Shown here: piece after piece, positions 43,043-51,015 of the stretch
How positions within the stretch are numbered: the stretch's first letter is position 1
How the letters are laid out: each line of letters starts with the position of its first letter
Origin: an uncultured Collinsella sp.
GTDB taxonomy: Bacteria > Actinomycetota > Coriobacteriia > Coriobacteriales > Coriobacteriaceae
Direction of reading: 5' to 3'
Length of the DNA: 64,000 bases
Assembly (NCBI GenBank): GCA_900541145.1
Contig: UQIH01000007.1
Location: 1 to 64,000 of the forward strand
The notes under the pieces: model-generated
What the model was told of the DNA's origin: nothing
What the model saw: only the letters and a program-made list of their open reading frames with translations
Database searches by the model: none
Made by a program: the position numbers and the translations under genes

Positions 43043-46042
43043 CTATTTCTTAAGAAGGTACGAATAGTTGTCGCGCACGGCCCTGATGGTCAGGCGGACG
43101 GCCTCGGGAAGACCGGTGTTGACGGCATCGACCGAGACGGTGCGGACCGTGCCGGCGACGCGGACCTTAAAGTGGTCCTCGCCCACGGCCAGGAAGCCCT
43201 CGTTCTCGGAGTTCTCCATGTCCTCCTCGCTCCAGAACAGGGTGAGCTTGTCCTTGTAGGGACGACCCTCCTGATAGGGGCAGAACACGGCACAGTTACC
43301 GCACTCGTTGCACATGCCGTCGACATGGACGACCTGATGCTTGGCCAGGCCCGGCACCTTAATTGCCACGTTGGCGCGGTTGGGGCACACGTCGCAGCAG
43401 ACCTCGCACACCGAGCCGCAGCCCAGGCAGCGGGTCTTGGTGCAGTTGCGCTTGTCGCGGCACAGCGACCCCTTGCGCTCGTAGCAGGTGTCCTCGCGGC
43501 CGGCCTGCTCGTTGCAGTCGGCGTACTTGTTAAAGTCCACGCCGGCGATGGCACGGGCGACCTCGGCGGCGTCGGCGATGGCCTCGACCACGGTGGCAGG
43601 ACCGCGGCGGCAGTCGCCCGCAGCCCAGACGCCCTCGACGCCGGTGGAGGTGGCGGCAAGGCGGCCGCGACGGTCGTGCTCAACGCCCGCGGCATCGTAC
43701 AGGCTGGCATCGATGCCCTCGCCCACGGCGCAGATCACCGTGGTGGCGGGAAGCTCGATGGTCTCGCCCGTAGCGACGGGGCTACGACGGCCGCTTGCAT
43801 CCGGCTCGCCAAGCTCCATAACATCGCAGGTCAGCACAGCGCCGTTGAGCGCCTTAGGCGCCAGCAACTCGCAGAACTCAACGCCGTCGGCAAGAGCAAG
43901 ATCGAGCTCCTCCTCGTCGGCGGGCATCTGCTTCTTGGTGCGGCGATACACCAGGCGCACGTTCTTCACACCAGCCAGGCGCTTAGCCACGCGGGCCGCG
44001 TCCATGGCGGTGTTGCCGGCGCCAATGACTACGACGTCCTCGCCCAGCTCGAGCTTCTCGCCCTTCTTGGCGGCCTCGAGGAACTCCAGCACGTCAAGCT
44101 CGGCACCCTCGCCCAGGCCTGCAGAGCCAGGCATCCAGGCACCGGTGGCCACGACCACGTCGGTAAAGCCCTGGGCCTTGAGATCGTCGATGGACTCCAC
44201 GCGGGCGTTGAGCTGCACCTTGGCGCCAAAGGCCAGGCAGAGCTCGGCATCGTGGGAGATATCGTCGCTCGCAATGCGGAACTCAGGAATGACGTGACGG
44301 ACCACGCCGCCGAGCGAATCGCGGGCCTCAAAGATGGTGACGGGCACGCCGGCACGAGTCAGGAAGAACGCCGTCGCCAGACCGGCCGGACCGCCGCCGA
44401 TAACGGCAACGTTGCGCTCGCCGTCGTTGGCGATGGCCTGGGCGCGCAGCTTGGGCAGCACGGCGGTCATGGCCTCGCGGGCGGCCTTGAGCTTGCTGGC
44501 GCGAATCTGGGCGCCCTCGGGCTCGTAGAACGCACGCTCGCAGGCACGGCCGCAGGGATGCGGGCAGATGGTGCCGGTAATGAACGGCAGGGCGTTGCGC
44601 TCGATGATGATGTTGAGTGCGTCCTCGTAGCGGCCCTCGTCAACGGCCGCCAGGTAGGCGGGAATATCCTGCTGGATGGGGCAGCTCGTGCGGCACGGCG
44701 TGGTAAAGCAGTCGGAAAGCGGGCTCTTGCCGGCGACCTTGCGGTCGGGCAGCGGGCGCAGCGGCTTCTTGTAGAGCGGGTTGGTGAGTGAGTCGGTCTG
44801 GATCGCAGTCACAGCCTCGAGAGAGACGCCCGCGAACGGCTTGCCATCCAGGTCGGTAAACTCGCCGGCCATCTGGCTAAAGCGCTCGTAGCCACCAGGC
44901 TTGAGCACGTCGGTCGCCAGGGTGACGGGCCAAATGCCGGCATCGTACAGGGCGCGGATGTTGTAGACCGTGGCACCGCCGGAGTAGCTGATGCGCAGCT
45001 TGCCATCGAACTGCTCGGTAATGCGACGGGCGGCCTCGATGGTCAGCGAGAACAGCGAACGGCCCGACATGTACATCTCGGTGGAGGGCAGCTCGTTCCT
45101 CGTCACGTCGACGGGGAACGTGTTGGTCAGCTTGACGCCAAACTCCAGGCCGCGCTCGGCGCACAGGGCGATCAGGCGCTCGAACATAGGCACGGCATCG
45201 GCCCACTGCAGGTCCTCGCGGAAGTGCGTGTCATCGAAGACGATGTAGTCAAAGCCCAGCTCGTTGAGGCGCTGACGTGCAAACTCATAGCCCAGCAGCG
45301 TGGGGTTGCACTTGATGTAGGTGTTGAGGCCCTTCTCGGTGATCAGATAGGTCGCGATACGCTCGATCTCCGCCGGCGGGCAGCCATGCAGCGTGGACTC
45401 GGTAATGGAGTTGGAGACGCGCGCCGGGATGGACTCGACAAACGCGGCATCGACATGCTCAAACTTGTCCAGGTTGGCGAGCGCCCATGCGCGGCACTCG
45501 TTCCAGGCGTCGGAGCCGCTGGCGTCCTTCATGCCCTCGATGTAGGCGTCGACCTTGGGGCTCTTGATGCCCTCGAGGTCATAGCCCACGGACATGTTGA
45601 AGACAAAGCCGTCCGGGCTACCTAGGCCGTACTCGCGAGCGATGAGGTGGCAGGCGAACCATGCCTTCACGTATTCGGCAAAAGCCTGCGAAACCTCGAG
45701 CTCGGTCGACCACTCGCAGTTGTAGCACTCGTCCTGCGCCACGATGCAGGGCTTGTTCACACACTTGGAGAGCTCCTCGCCGTCCATAACCTGAACGGTC
45801 TTGAGCTCAAAGAAGCGGGAACCGGCCACGTAGGATGCCACGATGTTTTGGGCAAGCTGCGTATTGGGGCCGGCGGCCGGGCCAAACGGAGTCTCGATGC
45901 GCTCGTCAAAAATGGGAAGCGCGCCCTCCTGGTTGGTCGTAACCATCTTGCGCACGCCAAAGACGGCGCCCTGAGTCTTGTGCTCCTCGATGATCCAGTT
46001 CATCAGCTGCGAAAACGGGATCGGCCTCATGATGTCGCTCAT
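43043..46042 (-). CDS. ygfK: YgfK-type oxidoreductase (putative selenate reductase subunit)
   Basis: The 999-residue protein starts MSDIMRPIPFSQLMNWIIEE, the YgfK family start. The middle has a GltD-like unit with Cys ligands (CRTSCPIQQDIPAYL, CPHPCGRACERAFYEP) and FAD/NAD(P) motifs (VIGGGPAGLATAFFLTRAG, VIGAGNTAMDAARVA). The C terminus adds 4Fe-4S motifs (CLGCGSVCEVCCDVCPNRA; CNECGNCAVFCP). In E. coli it was named for selenate reduction, but it belongs with the purine gene set and probably links NAD(P)H to XdhD. The ATG at 46042 follows GAGAGGAA; an upstream in-frame extension reads through a hairpin. Confidence 0.9.
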   Translation of the reverse strand: MSDIMRPIPFSQLMNWIIEEHKTQGAVFGVRKMVTTNQEGALPIFDERIETPFGPAAGPNTQLAQNIVASYVAGSRFFELKTVQVMDGEELSKCVNKPCIVAQDECYNCEWSTELEVSQAFAEYVKAWFACHLIAREYGLGSPDGFVFNMSVGYDLEGIKSPKVDAYIEGMKDASGSDAWNECRAWALANLDKFEHVDAAFVESIPARVSNSITESTLHGCPPAEIERIATYLITEKGLNTYIKCNPTLLGYEFARQRLNELGFDYIVFDDTHFREDLQWADAVPMFERLIALCAERGLEFGVKLTNTFPVDVTRNELPSTEMYMSGRSLFSLTIEAARRITEQFDGKLRISYSGGATVYNIRALYDAGIWPVTLATDVLKPGGYERFSQMAGEFTDLDGKPFAGVSLEAVTAIQTDSLTNPLYKKPLRPLPDRKVAGKSPLSDCFTTPCRTSCPIQQDIPAYLAAVDEGRYEDALNIIIERNALPFITGTICPHPCGRACERAFYEPEGAQIRASKLKAAREAMTAVLPKLRAQAIANDGERNVAVIGGGPAGLATAFFLTRAGVPVTIFEARDSLGGVVRHVIPEFRIASDDISHDAELCLAFGAKVQLNARVESIDDLKAQGFTDVVVATGAWMPGSAGLGEGAELDVLEFLEAAKKGEKLELGEDVVVIGAGNTAMDAARVAKRLAGVKNVRLVYRRTKKQMPADEEELDLALADGVEFCELLAPKALNGAVLTCDVMELGEPDASGRRSPVATGETIELPATTVICAVGEGIDASLYDAAGVEHDRRGRLAATSTGVEGVWAAGDCRRGPATVVEAIADAAEVARAIAGVDFNKYADCNEQAGREDTCYERKGSLCRDKRNCTKTRCLGCGSVCEVCCDVCPNRANVAIKVPGLAKHQVVHVDGMCNECGNCAVFCPYQEGRPYKDKLTLFWSEEDMENSENEGFLAVGEDHFKVRVAGTVRTVSVDAVNTGLPEAVRLTIRAVRDNYSYLLKK

Positions 46043-46140
46043 AATGAGTTCCTCTCTGTAACGCCCGGCGAGACCGCGCGGCGGGCGCAAATACGGTGTA
46101 GCGCTAGCACAGCGCCGGCGACCCCGCGGAGGTCGCCTAT

Positions 46141-46176
46141 ACGCGCGTCGGATGCGGCGAAACATCCGACGCGCGT
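46141..46176. other. Strong hairpin between ssnA and ygfK
   Basis: ACGCGCGTCGGATG and its complement form a 14-bp stem with an 8-nt loop. There is no T run. Being inside the operon, it may be an RNA processing or stability element between ssnA and ygfK. Confidence 0.6.
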
Positions 46177-46191
46177 GAATCTACTTGTGAA

Positions 46192-47547
46192 TTAGTAGGC
46201 GCGATCGTTAAGCGTGCTCCAGAGCTTCTTGGACTCAGCCATGGTCCACGCGTTGATCTTTTCCTCATCAATGCCAACGAACTCGCGATCCTTGTACAGG
46301 ACGCGGCCGTTGATGATGGTGGTGCGGCAGTTTTTGCCCATCATGCCAAAGAGCATGTGACCGTCGATGTTCTCCTCGCTCAGCGGCGTAAAGGGCTTGT
46401 AGTCCATAACGATAACGTCGGCGGCAGCGCCGGCCTCGAGCACACCGAGCTTGCGATCGAAGTACTTGCTCGCCATCTTGGCGTTGTTCTCGAACAGCAT
46501 CGTCATGGCCTCGCACCAGCCCACGTTGGGCATGGCGGCGTTGTGGCGCTGAATGATCAGGAAGACCTTAAGGCTCTCGAGCATATCGTGGGTGTAGGCG
46601 TCGGTGCCCATGCACACGGGGATGCCGCGGCGGAAGAACTCGAGCACGGGGGCGCAGCCCACGGCGTTGCCCATATTGGATTCGGGGTTGTTGACGAGCC
46701 AGGTGCCGGACTCCTTGACGATATCCATCTCGGCAGGCGTCACGTGGATGCAGTGGCCGAGCATGGTGTCGGGACCCAGCAGGTTGTGCTGCAGCAGGCG
46801 CTCGACGGGGCTGATACCACCGCGGTTGAGGCGGGAATCCCACACGTCGTTCATGCCCTCGCACACATGGATGTGGAAGCCGGTCAGACCGTTGTTGGCC
46901 TCGGCCATCTTATCCATGGTCTCGTCCGAAAGCGTAAAGGTAGCATGTCCGCCAAACATGGCGGCGATCATGTGGTTGTCGTTATCGCGACGCTCCTTGG
47001 CGGCCCACTGGGCAAATTCGGCGTTCTCGGCAATGGCCTGGTCGCACTTTTCCTGGCCGCGGCGATCGGAGACCTCGTAGCACAGGCACGAACGCATGCC
47101 CAGCTCCTGAGCTGCATCCTTAATGGTAAAGAGGCTTCCCGGGATCTCGCAGAAGCTCGCATGGTGATCGAAGATCGTGGTGACGCCATCGCGGATAGAG
47201 TCCAAAATCGTGGCATAGGCGCTGGCCTTGGTGCCGTCGAGCGTCAGATTGTCGTCGATCTTCCACCACTGCTGCTCGAGATTCTCCAGGAAGTTGGTGG
47301 GGTTGCAGCCCTTAATGGCAAGGCCGCGGGCCAGACCCGAGTAGATGTGGGTGTGGCAGTTGATGAGTCCGGGCATGATGAGGTTGCCCCGGGCATCGAC
47401 GTACTCGGCATCCGGGTACTTGGCCTTGAGCTCGCGCTCGGGGCCCACTTCGACGATCGTATCTCCGTCAATGGCGACCGCACCGTTTGGAATGAACGGG
47501 GTCTGAGCGTTGCGGGTAAAGACGGAACCGTTAGCGACCAGAAGCAT
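46192..47547 (-). CDS. ssnA: SsnA-type aminohydrolase
   Basis: The 451-residue amidohydrolase has metal ligands in NCHTHIYSGLARG, FHIHVCEG, LGHCIHVTP and GTDAYTHD, as in guanine deaminase/chlorohydrolase relatives. In E. coli ssnA is beside ygfK, as here. Comparative and genetic studies tie it to anaerobic purine use; the exact substrate is not settled. The ATG at 47547 follows AAGGGAG and removes six residues from the longest frame. Confidence 0.9.
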   Translation of the reverse strand: MLLVANGSVFTRNAQTPFIPNGAVAIDGDTIVEVGPERELKAKYPDAEYVDARGNLIMPGLINCHTHIYSGLARGLAIKGCNPTNFLENLEQQWWKIDDNLTLDGTKASAYATILDSIRDGVTTIFDHHASFCEIPGSLFTIKDAAQELGMRSCLCYEVSDRRGQEKCDQAIAENAEFAQWAAKERRDNDNHMIAAMFGGHATFTLSDETMDKMAEANNGLTGFHIHVCEGMNDVWDSRLNRGGISPVERLLQHNLLGPDTMLGHCIHVTPAEMDIVKESGTWLVNNPESNMGNAVGCAPVLEFFRRGIPVCMGTDAYTHDMLESLKVFLIIQRHNAAMPNVGWCEAMTMLFENNAKMASKYFDRKLGVLEAGAAADVIVMDYKPFTPLSEENIDGHMLFGMMGKNCRTTIINGRVLYKDREFVGIDEEKINAWTMAESKKLWSTLNDRAY

Positions 47548-47742
47548 GGATGCTCCCTTCAACATCAGAGGCGGGGTTTGACACCTCTGACATGGCGGAG
47601 TGCGAAGCGCCGGCCTACACCGGAAACGGGCCCTCTCCCGTCAACGCTTCACCAAAGGGACAAACCCTTTGAAGTGCGGCTTGGCGCCGCATGGCGTCGG
47701 CGGACGAGGCGATGCGTCCGCCGACGAATAGCACCGAATTGG
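47548..47742. other. Permease-ssnA spacer with several hairpins
   Basis: This 195-nt gap has at least three stems: TCAGAGG/CCTCTGA near 47568-47590, GCGGC/GCCGC near 47677, and the strong GTCGGCGGACG/complement at 47696-47725. None has a T run. They may reduce read-through from the permease gene into ssnA or set differential stability. Confidence 0.45.
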
Positions 47743-49137
47743 TTACTTCTTGCTCTCGGGCAAGACCAGATCCACGGCAGCGTCCTTGGCAGCATCGATG
47801 TGCTGAGCCACGACCGGCGTCTGCGGAAGGATCAGGTTAAGGACAATGGCCATGATGGCGGTGGGGGTTACGGCATTGGAGCCGATGACGGTGGACACCC
47901 AGGCGGGCATACCCTCGCCGGCAAGGCAACCGCTGGCCATCCAGATACCCAGGCCAAAGACGACGGAGGTGCCGACGATAGTGGTAGTGCGCTGCGTGAG
48001 GCCCTCGCGGGTGAACATGCGCACGCCGTTCATGGTGATGGTGCCAAAGACGCCGACGGTCGCGCCGCCGATGACGGGCTGCGGGATAGCGGAAAGAACG
48101 GCAGAGAGCTGCGGGAACAGACCGGCGATGGCAAAGACGGCCGCGATGATCACAAAGACCCACTTGTTGACGACTTTGTTGGAGCAGATGATGCCCACGT
48201 TCTGGCCAAGGGCGCTGGTGGGAAGACCGCCCAGCAGGCCGCCGACCATAGAGGTGAGGCCCTGGGACACGATAGCGCCGGAGAGCTCGCGCTCGGTGGG
48301 CATACGGTCGATGGAGCCCAGGCAGGCGGCGGAGACGTCGCCAATAACCTGGATGGCAACCATGGGGAACACGACGGCGAGGGTAATGCAGACCTCGGGA
48401 TCAAACTCGAGCGCGTAGGGCATGAGCTTGGGAAGGGCGAAGACCTGAGCGGCGGCGACGCTGGAGAAGTCGATCATGCCAAAGGGGATGGAAACGATCA
48501 TGCCAACGATCATGCCAAAGAACACGGATCCCAGCTTGAGCGTGCCCTTGCCAAAGTTGGCGAGCGCAAAGACCACGGCGAAGGTGATGAGAGCGACGCA
48601 CCATGCCTGCGGGGTGCCCCACAACGGCGTACCCATACCGCCGGCCATATACTTGACGGCCGTGGGATACAGCGAAACGCCAATGGAGAAGATGACCGTA
48701 CCGGTCACGACGGGCGGGAACAGCCACTTGATCTTGCTGTAGGCCAGACCAAAGAGGACCGCAACGGCGCCGCCGACGATCTCGCCGCCCAAAAGCGCGC
48801 CAAAGCTAAAGCCCGAGGCGCCCATGGCCTGCAGGGCCGGGAGGAACGCGAACGAAACGCCCATGACGATGGGCAGGCCGCCGCCGATGCGACGGAAGGG
48901 AGCGAAGGCCTGAAGGGCCGTGTCGATTGCCGAAAGAATAAGCGCGACCTGGATGATGTCGGTGCTCTGCTGGCTATTAAAGCCGTAGACGCCGGCCATG
49001 ATGACCGCCGGGGTAATGATGCCGGCAAACGATGCCAGTACGTGCTGAAGGGCACACGGGATCATTTCCTTAACGGGAGGCATGCCTTCGCGAGTGAACA
49101 GGGCTTCAGTGCCGTTCGTAACCGTCTCCTGGGTCAT
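47743..49137 (-). CDS. NCS2-family xanthine/uric acid permease
   Basis: The 464-residue protein has about twelve to fourteen membrane segments and NCS2 motifs: QHVLASFAGIITPAVIMAGV near the N terminus, SFAFLPALQAMG, PLWGTPQAWCVA, and the signature QVIGDVSAACLGSIDRMPTE then GGLLGGLPTSALGQNVGI. It should bring in xanthine or urate with a proton. Substrate preference cannot be read from sequence, but the operon (ssnA, ygfK, xdhD) supports a purine. Confidence 0.9.
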   Translation of the reverse strand: MTQETVTNGTEALFTREGMPPVKEMIPCALQHVLASFAGIITPAVIMAGVYGFNSQQSTDIIQVALILSAIDTALQAFAPFRRIGGGLPIVMGVSFAFLPALQAMGASGFSFGALLGGEIVGGAVAVLFGLAYSKIKWLFPPVVTGTVIFSIGVSLYPTAVKYMAGGMGTPLWGTPQAWCVALITFAVVFALANFGKGTLKLGSVFFGMIVGMIVSIPFGMIDFSSVAAAQVFALPKLMPYALEFDPEVCITLAVVFPMVAIQVIGDVSAACLGSIDRMPTERELSGAIVSQGLTSMVGGLLGGLPTSALGQNVGIICSNKVVNKWVFVIIAAVFAIAGLFPQLSAVLSAIPQPVIGGATVGVFGTITMNGVRMFTREGLTQRTTTIVGTSVVFGLGIWMASGCLAGEGMPAWVSTVIGSNAVTPTAIMAIVLNLILPQTPVVAQHIDAAKDAAVDLVLPESKK

Positions 49138-49489
49138 TTGACCACCAATCCTCGAAGTAGTTGTTTTCGCATCTAACGCTCTATTGTGACGCAGTGCGGG
49201 GTTGAGGTTGTGCCTTCATTGCATATCGTATTAAAGATGATTCTCATTCTCAATAATAATTTTTTGTTATCAGACTATTCTTCAGCTGAAATTACGTATT
49301 TCCGCAGGTCAGGAAATCGTCTGGTCAAAATAACATCTAACTTTTCTTTTGGTCAACCGTTTACCGCTAAATTCCTACCGTTCGTCTGCATTACGCAATG
49401 TACCTGCGGATATACGAGATGATGGGCAGCGTGTTACCATGAGAAAAAATTGTTATGAACATTTCCGATTTCACCCAAAGGAGTTGCCC
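49138..49489. other. Divergent control region, permease and second YheO regulator
   Basis: This 352-nt AT-rich gap has no gene. It holds a promoter-like pair for the permease (49328-49356), direct repeats of TGGTCAA at 49322 and 49350, a small palindrome GAAAT-N5-ATTTC, and a run GATTCTCATTCTCAATAAT that weakly recalls a Fur box. No known riboswitch consensus is seen in the leader of about 190 nt. Confidence 0.5.
49328..49356 (-). promoter_or_regulatory. Probable promoter of the permease-ssnA-ygfK-xdhD series
   Basis: On the - strand TTGACC and TTATTT are 17 nt apart, in the divergent gap. The -35 overlaps one of two TGGTCAA direct repeats, so a regulator could act there. Confidence 0.5.
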
Positions 49490-50146
49490 GTGAACGAGAC
49501 CGTACGTCGCTTTTTGCCGATGGTCGATTTTCTGGAGCAGATACTCGGCAAAAACAGCGAAATCGTGCTGCACGATTTCTCGGATCCCGACCACGCCATC
49601 GTCGATATTCGCAACGGCATCGTGAGCGGCCGCAAGGTCGGCGGTCCCGCCACCGATCTGGCACTCAAGATCATGCACGACGCCAAGTATCGCGACCTGC
49701 CGTTTATTACGGGCTACGAGGGCCGCGGCGCCGGAGGCAAGACGTTGGAGTCAGCGACGTACTTTATCCGCGAGAATGACGAGATCGTCGGTATGCTCTG
49801 CGTCAACACCGACCTCTCGACCGTACGCTCCATCAACGCCATGGCGCAGCAGCTCATGGCGTGCTTCGACGCGGCGCCGACGCGCACGGAGCCCGCCCCT
49901 ATCGAGGTCGAAAGCCTTTCGGAGTCCACACAGGAGCTCATCGACCGCAGCATTGCCGAGTTGCTGAGCGCGCGCGGGCTGGATGTAGCGTCGCTTGGTC
50001 AGAGCGACCGCGTGGACGTCATTCGCCACCTCAACGGCAACGGGGTGTTCATGCTCAAGGGCGCCGTGGCCTGCGCCGCCACCGCGCTGGGCATCTCGGA
50101 GCCCAGCGTCTACCGCTACCTGCAAAAAGTTCGCAAGGAGGGCTAA
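49490..50146 (+). CDS. YheO-type PAS/HTH transcriptional regulator, second copy
   Basis: The 218-residue product has the YheO PAS-like domain (NSEIVLHDFSDPDHAIVDIR, GIVSGRKVGGPATDL, ATYFIRENDEIVGMLCVNTD) and a C-terminal helix-turn-helix (ACAATALGISEPSVYRYLQK). It starts at GTG 49490, where AAAGGAG is 6 nt upstream. It is divergent from the permease operon and so likely controls purine uptake and oxidation, paralleling the regulator at 28124 for ygeX-ygeY-ygeW. The two share the same layout but differ in most residues. Confidence 0.87.
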   Translation: MNETVRRFLPMVDFLEQILGKNSEIVLHDFSDPDHAIVDIRNGIVSGRKVGGPATDLALKIMHDAKYRDLPFITGYEGRGAGGKTLESATYFIRENDEIVGMLCVNTDLSTVRSINAMAQQLMACFDAAPTRTEPAPIEVESLSESTQELIDRSIAELLSARGLDVASLGQSDRVDVIRHLNGNGVFMLKGAVACAATALGISEPSVYRYLQKVRKEG

Positions 50147-50190
50147 CGAGCAAAATGGAGCGCGGCTCCACAAGCGATCCGTCACTTAAC

Positions 50191-50229
50191 AAAAGACCCT
50201 GCAGCTCGCACGCGCTGCAGGGTCTTTTT
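50191..50229. terminator. Bidirectional terminator between the regulator and ridA
   Basis: AAAAGACCCTGCAGC pairs perfectly with GCTGCAGGGTCTTTT around a 7-nt loop, with T runs on both outgoing strands. It serves the convergent ends of the regulator gene and ridA. Confidence 0.92.
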
Positions 50230-50258
50230 GCATGTCATGTTTAGTTGTTGCCAACGCC

Positions 50259-50636
50259 TTAGAGAGCGGCGACGACCTCGATCTCGACCAGACCGCCAGC
50301 CGGAAGGGCGGCAACCTGGAAAGCGCTGCGCGCGGGGAACGGGGCCTCGAACTTGGAGGCGTAGATCTCGTTCACGGCAGCGAAGTCGGCAATGTCGGCC
50401 AGGTAGACCGTGGTCTTGACGACATCGGCAAACGTAGCGCCGGCGGCAGTCAGCAGGGCCTCGACGTTGGCAAGGGACTGCTTGGCCTGGGCCTCGACGC
50501 CCTCGGGCATCTTGCCAGTTGCGGGGTCGATGCCCAGCTGGCCGGACAGGAACACCATGTTGCCGGCCTGGATACCGGGGGAATACGGGCCGATGGCTGC
50601 GGGTGCGTTATCGGAAGACACGACGGTCTTGCTCAT
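50259..50636 (-). CDS. ridA: RidA-family enamine/imine deaminase
   Basis: RidA hydrolyses 2-aminoacrylate and related enamines made by PLP enzymes. The 125-residue product has APAAIGPYSPGIQAGNMVFL, GQLGIDPATG and the C-terminal RSAFQVAALPAGGLVEIEVV with the key Arg. AAGGAG lies before the ATG. The link with YgeX, which makes 2-aminoacrylate, may explain its presence in this block. It has its own promoter-like sequence. Confidence 0.93.
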   Translation of the reverse strand: MSKTVVSSDNAPAAIGPYSPGIQAGNMVFLSGQLGIDPATGKMPEGVEAQAKQSLANVEALLTAAGATFADVVKTTVYLADIADFAAVNEIYASKFEAPFPARSAFQVAALPAGGLVEIEVVAAL

Positions 50637-50726
50637 GTTTTTCTCCTTACGATCAGTTGAGAGAGCGTGAGCGCGGCGTTCACACCGGGAGGCACAGTTC
50701 GGTCTGAACACCGCGCTTGATTTGGG

Positions 50727-50755
50727 ATAGTACTCAAGGTTTCCGCGTGATGCAA
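50727..50755 (-). promoter_or_regulatory. Probable ridA promoter
   Basis: On the - strand TTGCAT and TACTAT are separated by 17 nt, about 90 nt before ridA. Confidence 0.55.
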
Positions 50756-50837
50756 GATTATTATCACGTTGCGAGAATATTTTATCGCCCAACGGCGCCT
50801 GTCGGCCGCCGAACGGCACGACCGGACGGTGAAGCTC

Positions 50838-50909
50838 AAAATGATCCGTTTCCCTCTGTCCCCTATGGATCGCCTGATCCGATGGGGACGGAGGGAAACA
50901 GATCATTTT
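50838..50909. repeat. Long intergenic hairpin with GGGGACAG box
   Basis: Arms of about 25 bp (AAAATGATC...CCCTCTGTCCC and its near-complement) pair with two mismatches. The stem includes GGGGACAG, which also occurs in the loops at 54185-54224 and 56302-56330. The + strand side ends in TTTTT, so it could stop transcription running toward the U32 gene. Confidence 0.7.
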
Positions 50910-51015
50910 TACTGCAAGGGCTGCTGAAGACTTTATCCTGCTTGGGCCACAGGGCTCGTCCGCCGCAACTGCACCACTATACTTTTGAGTATCTGACCAT
51001 TTTGAAAGGCAGGAT

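Larger units (their letters stand above)
50637..51015. other. ridA-U32 divergent gap
   Basis: The 379-nt gap holds a good promoter for ridA (50727-50755), a long imperfect hairpin (50838-50909) and a weak TATACT box at 50978 for the U32 gene. No gene is seen. Confidence 0.5.

Noticed and set aside
41040..43067. Long + strand ORF (675 codons) opposite xdhD and the ferredoxin
   Set aside because: Both genes beneath it have clear cofactor motifs; the antisense frame has none.
46357..49176. Very long + strand ORF (939 codons) opposite ssnA and the permease
   Set aside because: It covers two well-supported genes on the other strand and is rich in His/Asp/Gly/Ala repeats, as expected for a GC-driven shadow frame.
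49230..49262. Fur box near the permease
   Set aside because: GATTCTCATTCTCAATAAT matches only part of the consensus in an AT-rich region, and iron control of this operon is not otherwise suggested.
49138..49327. Purine riboswitch in the permease leader
   Set aside because: The conserved purine-aptamer core and the three-helix layout are not visible.
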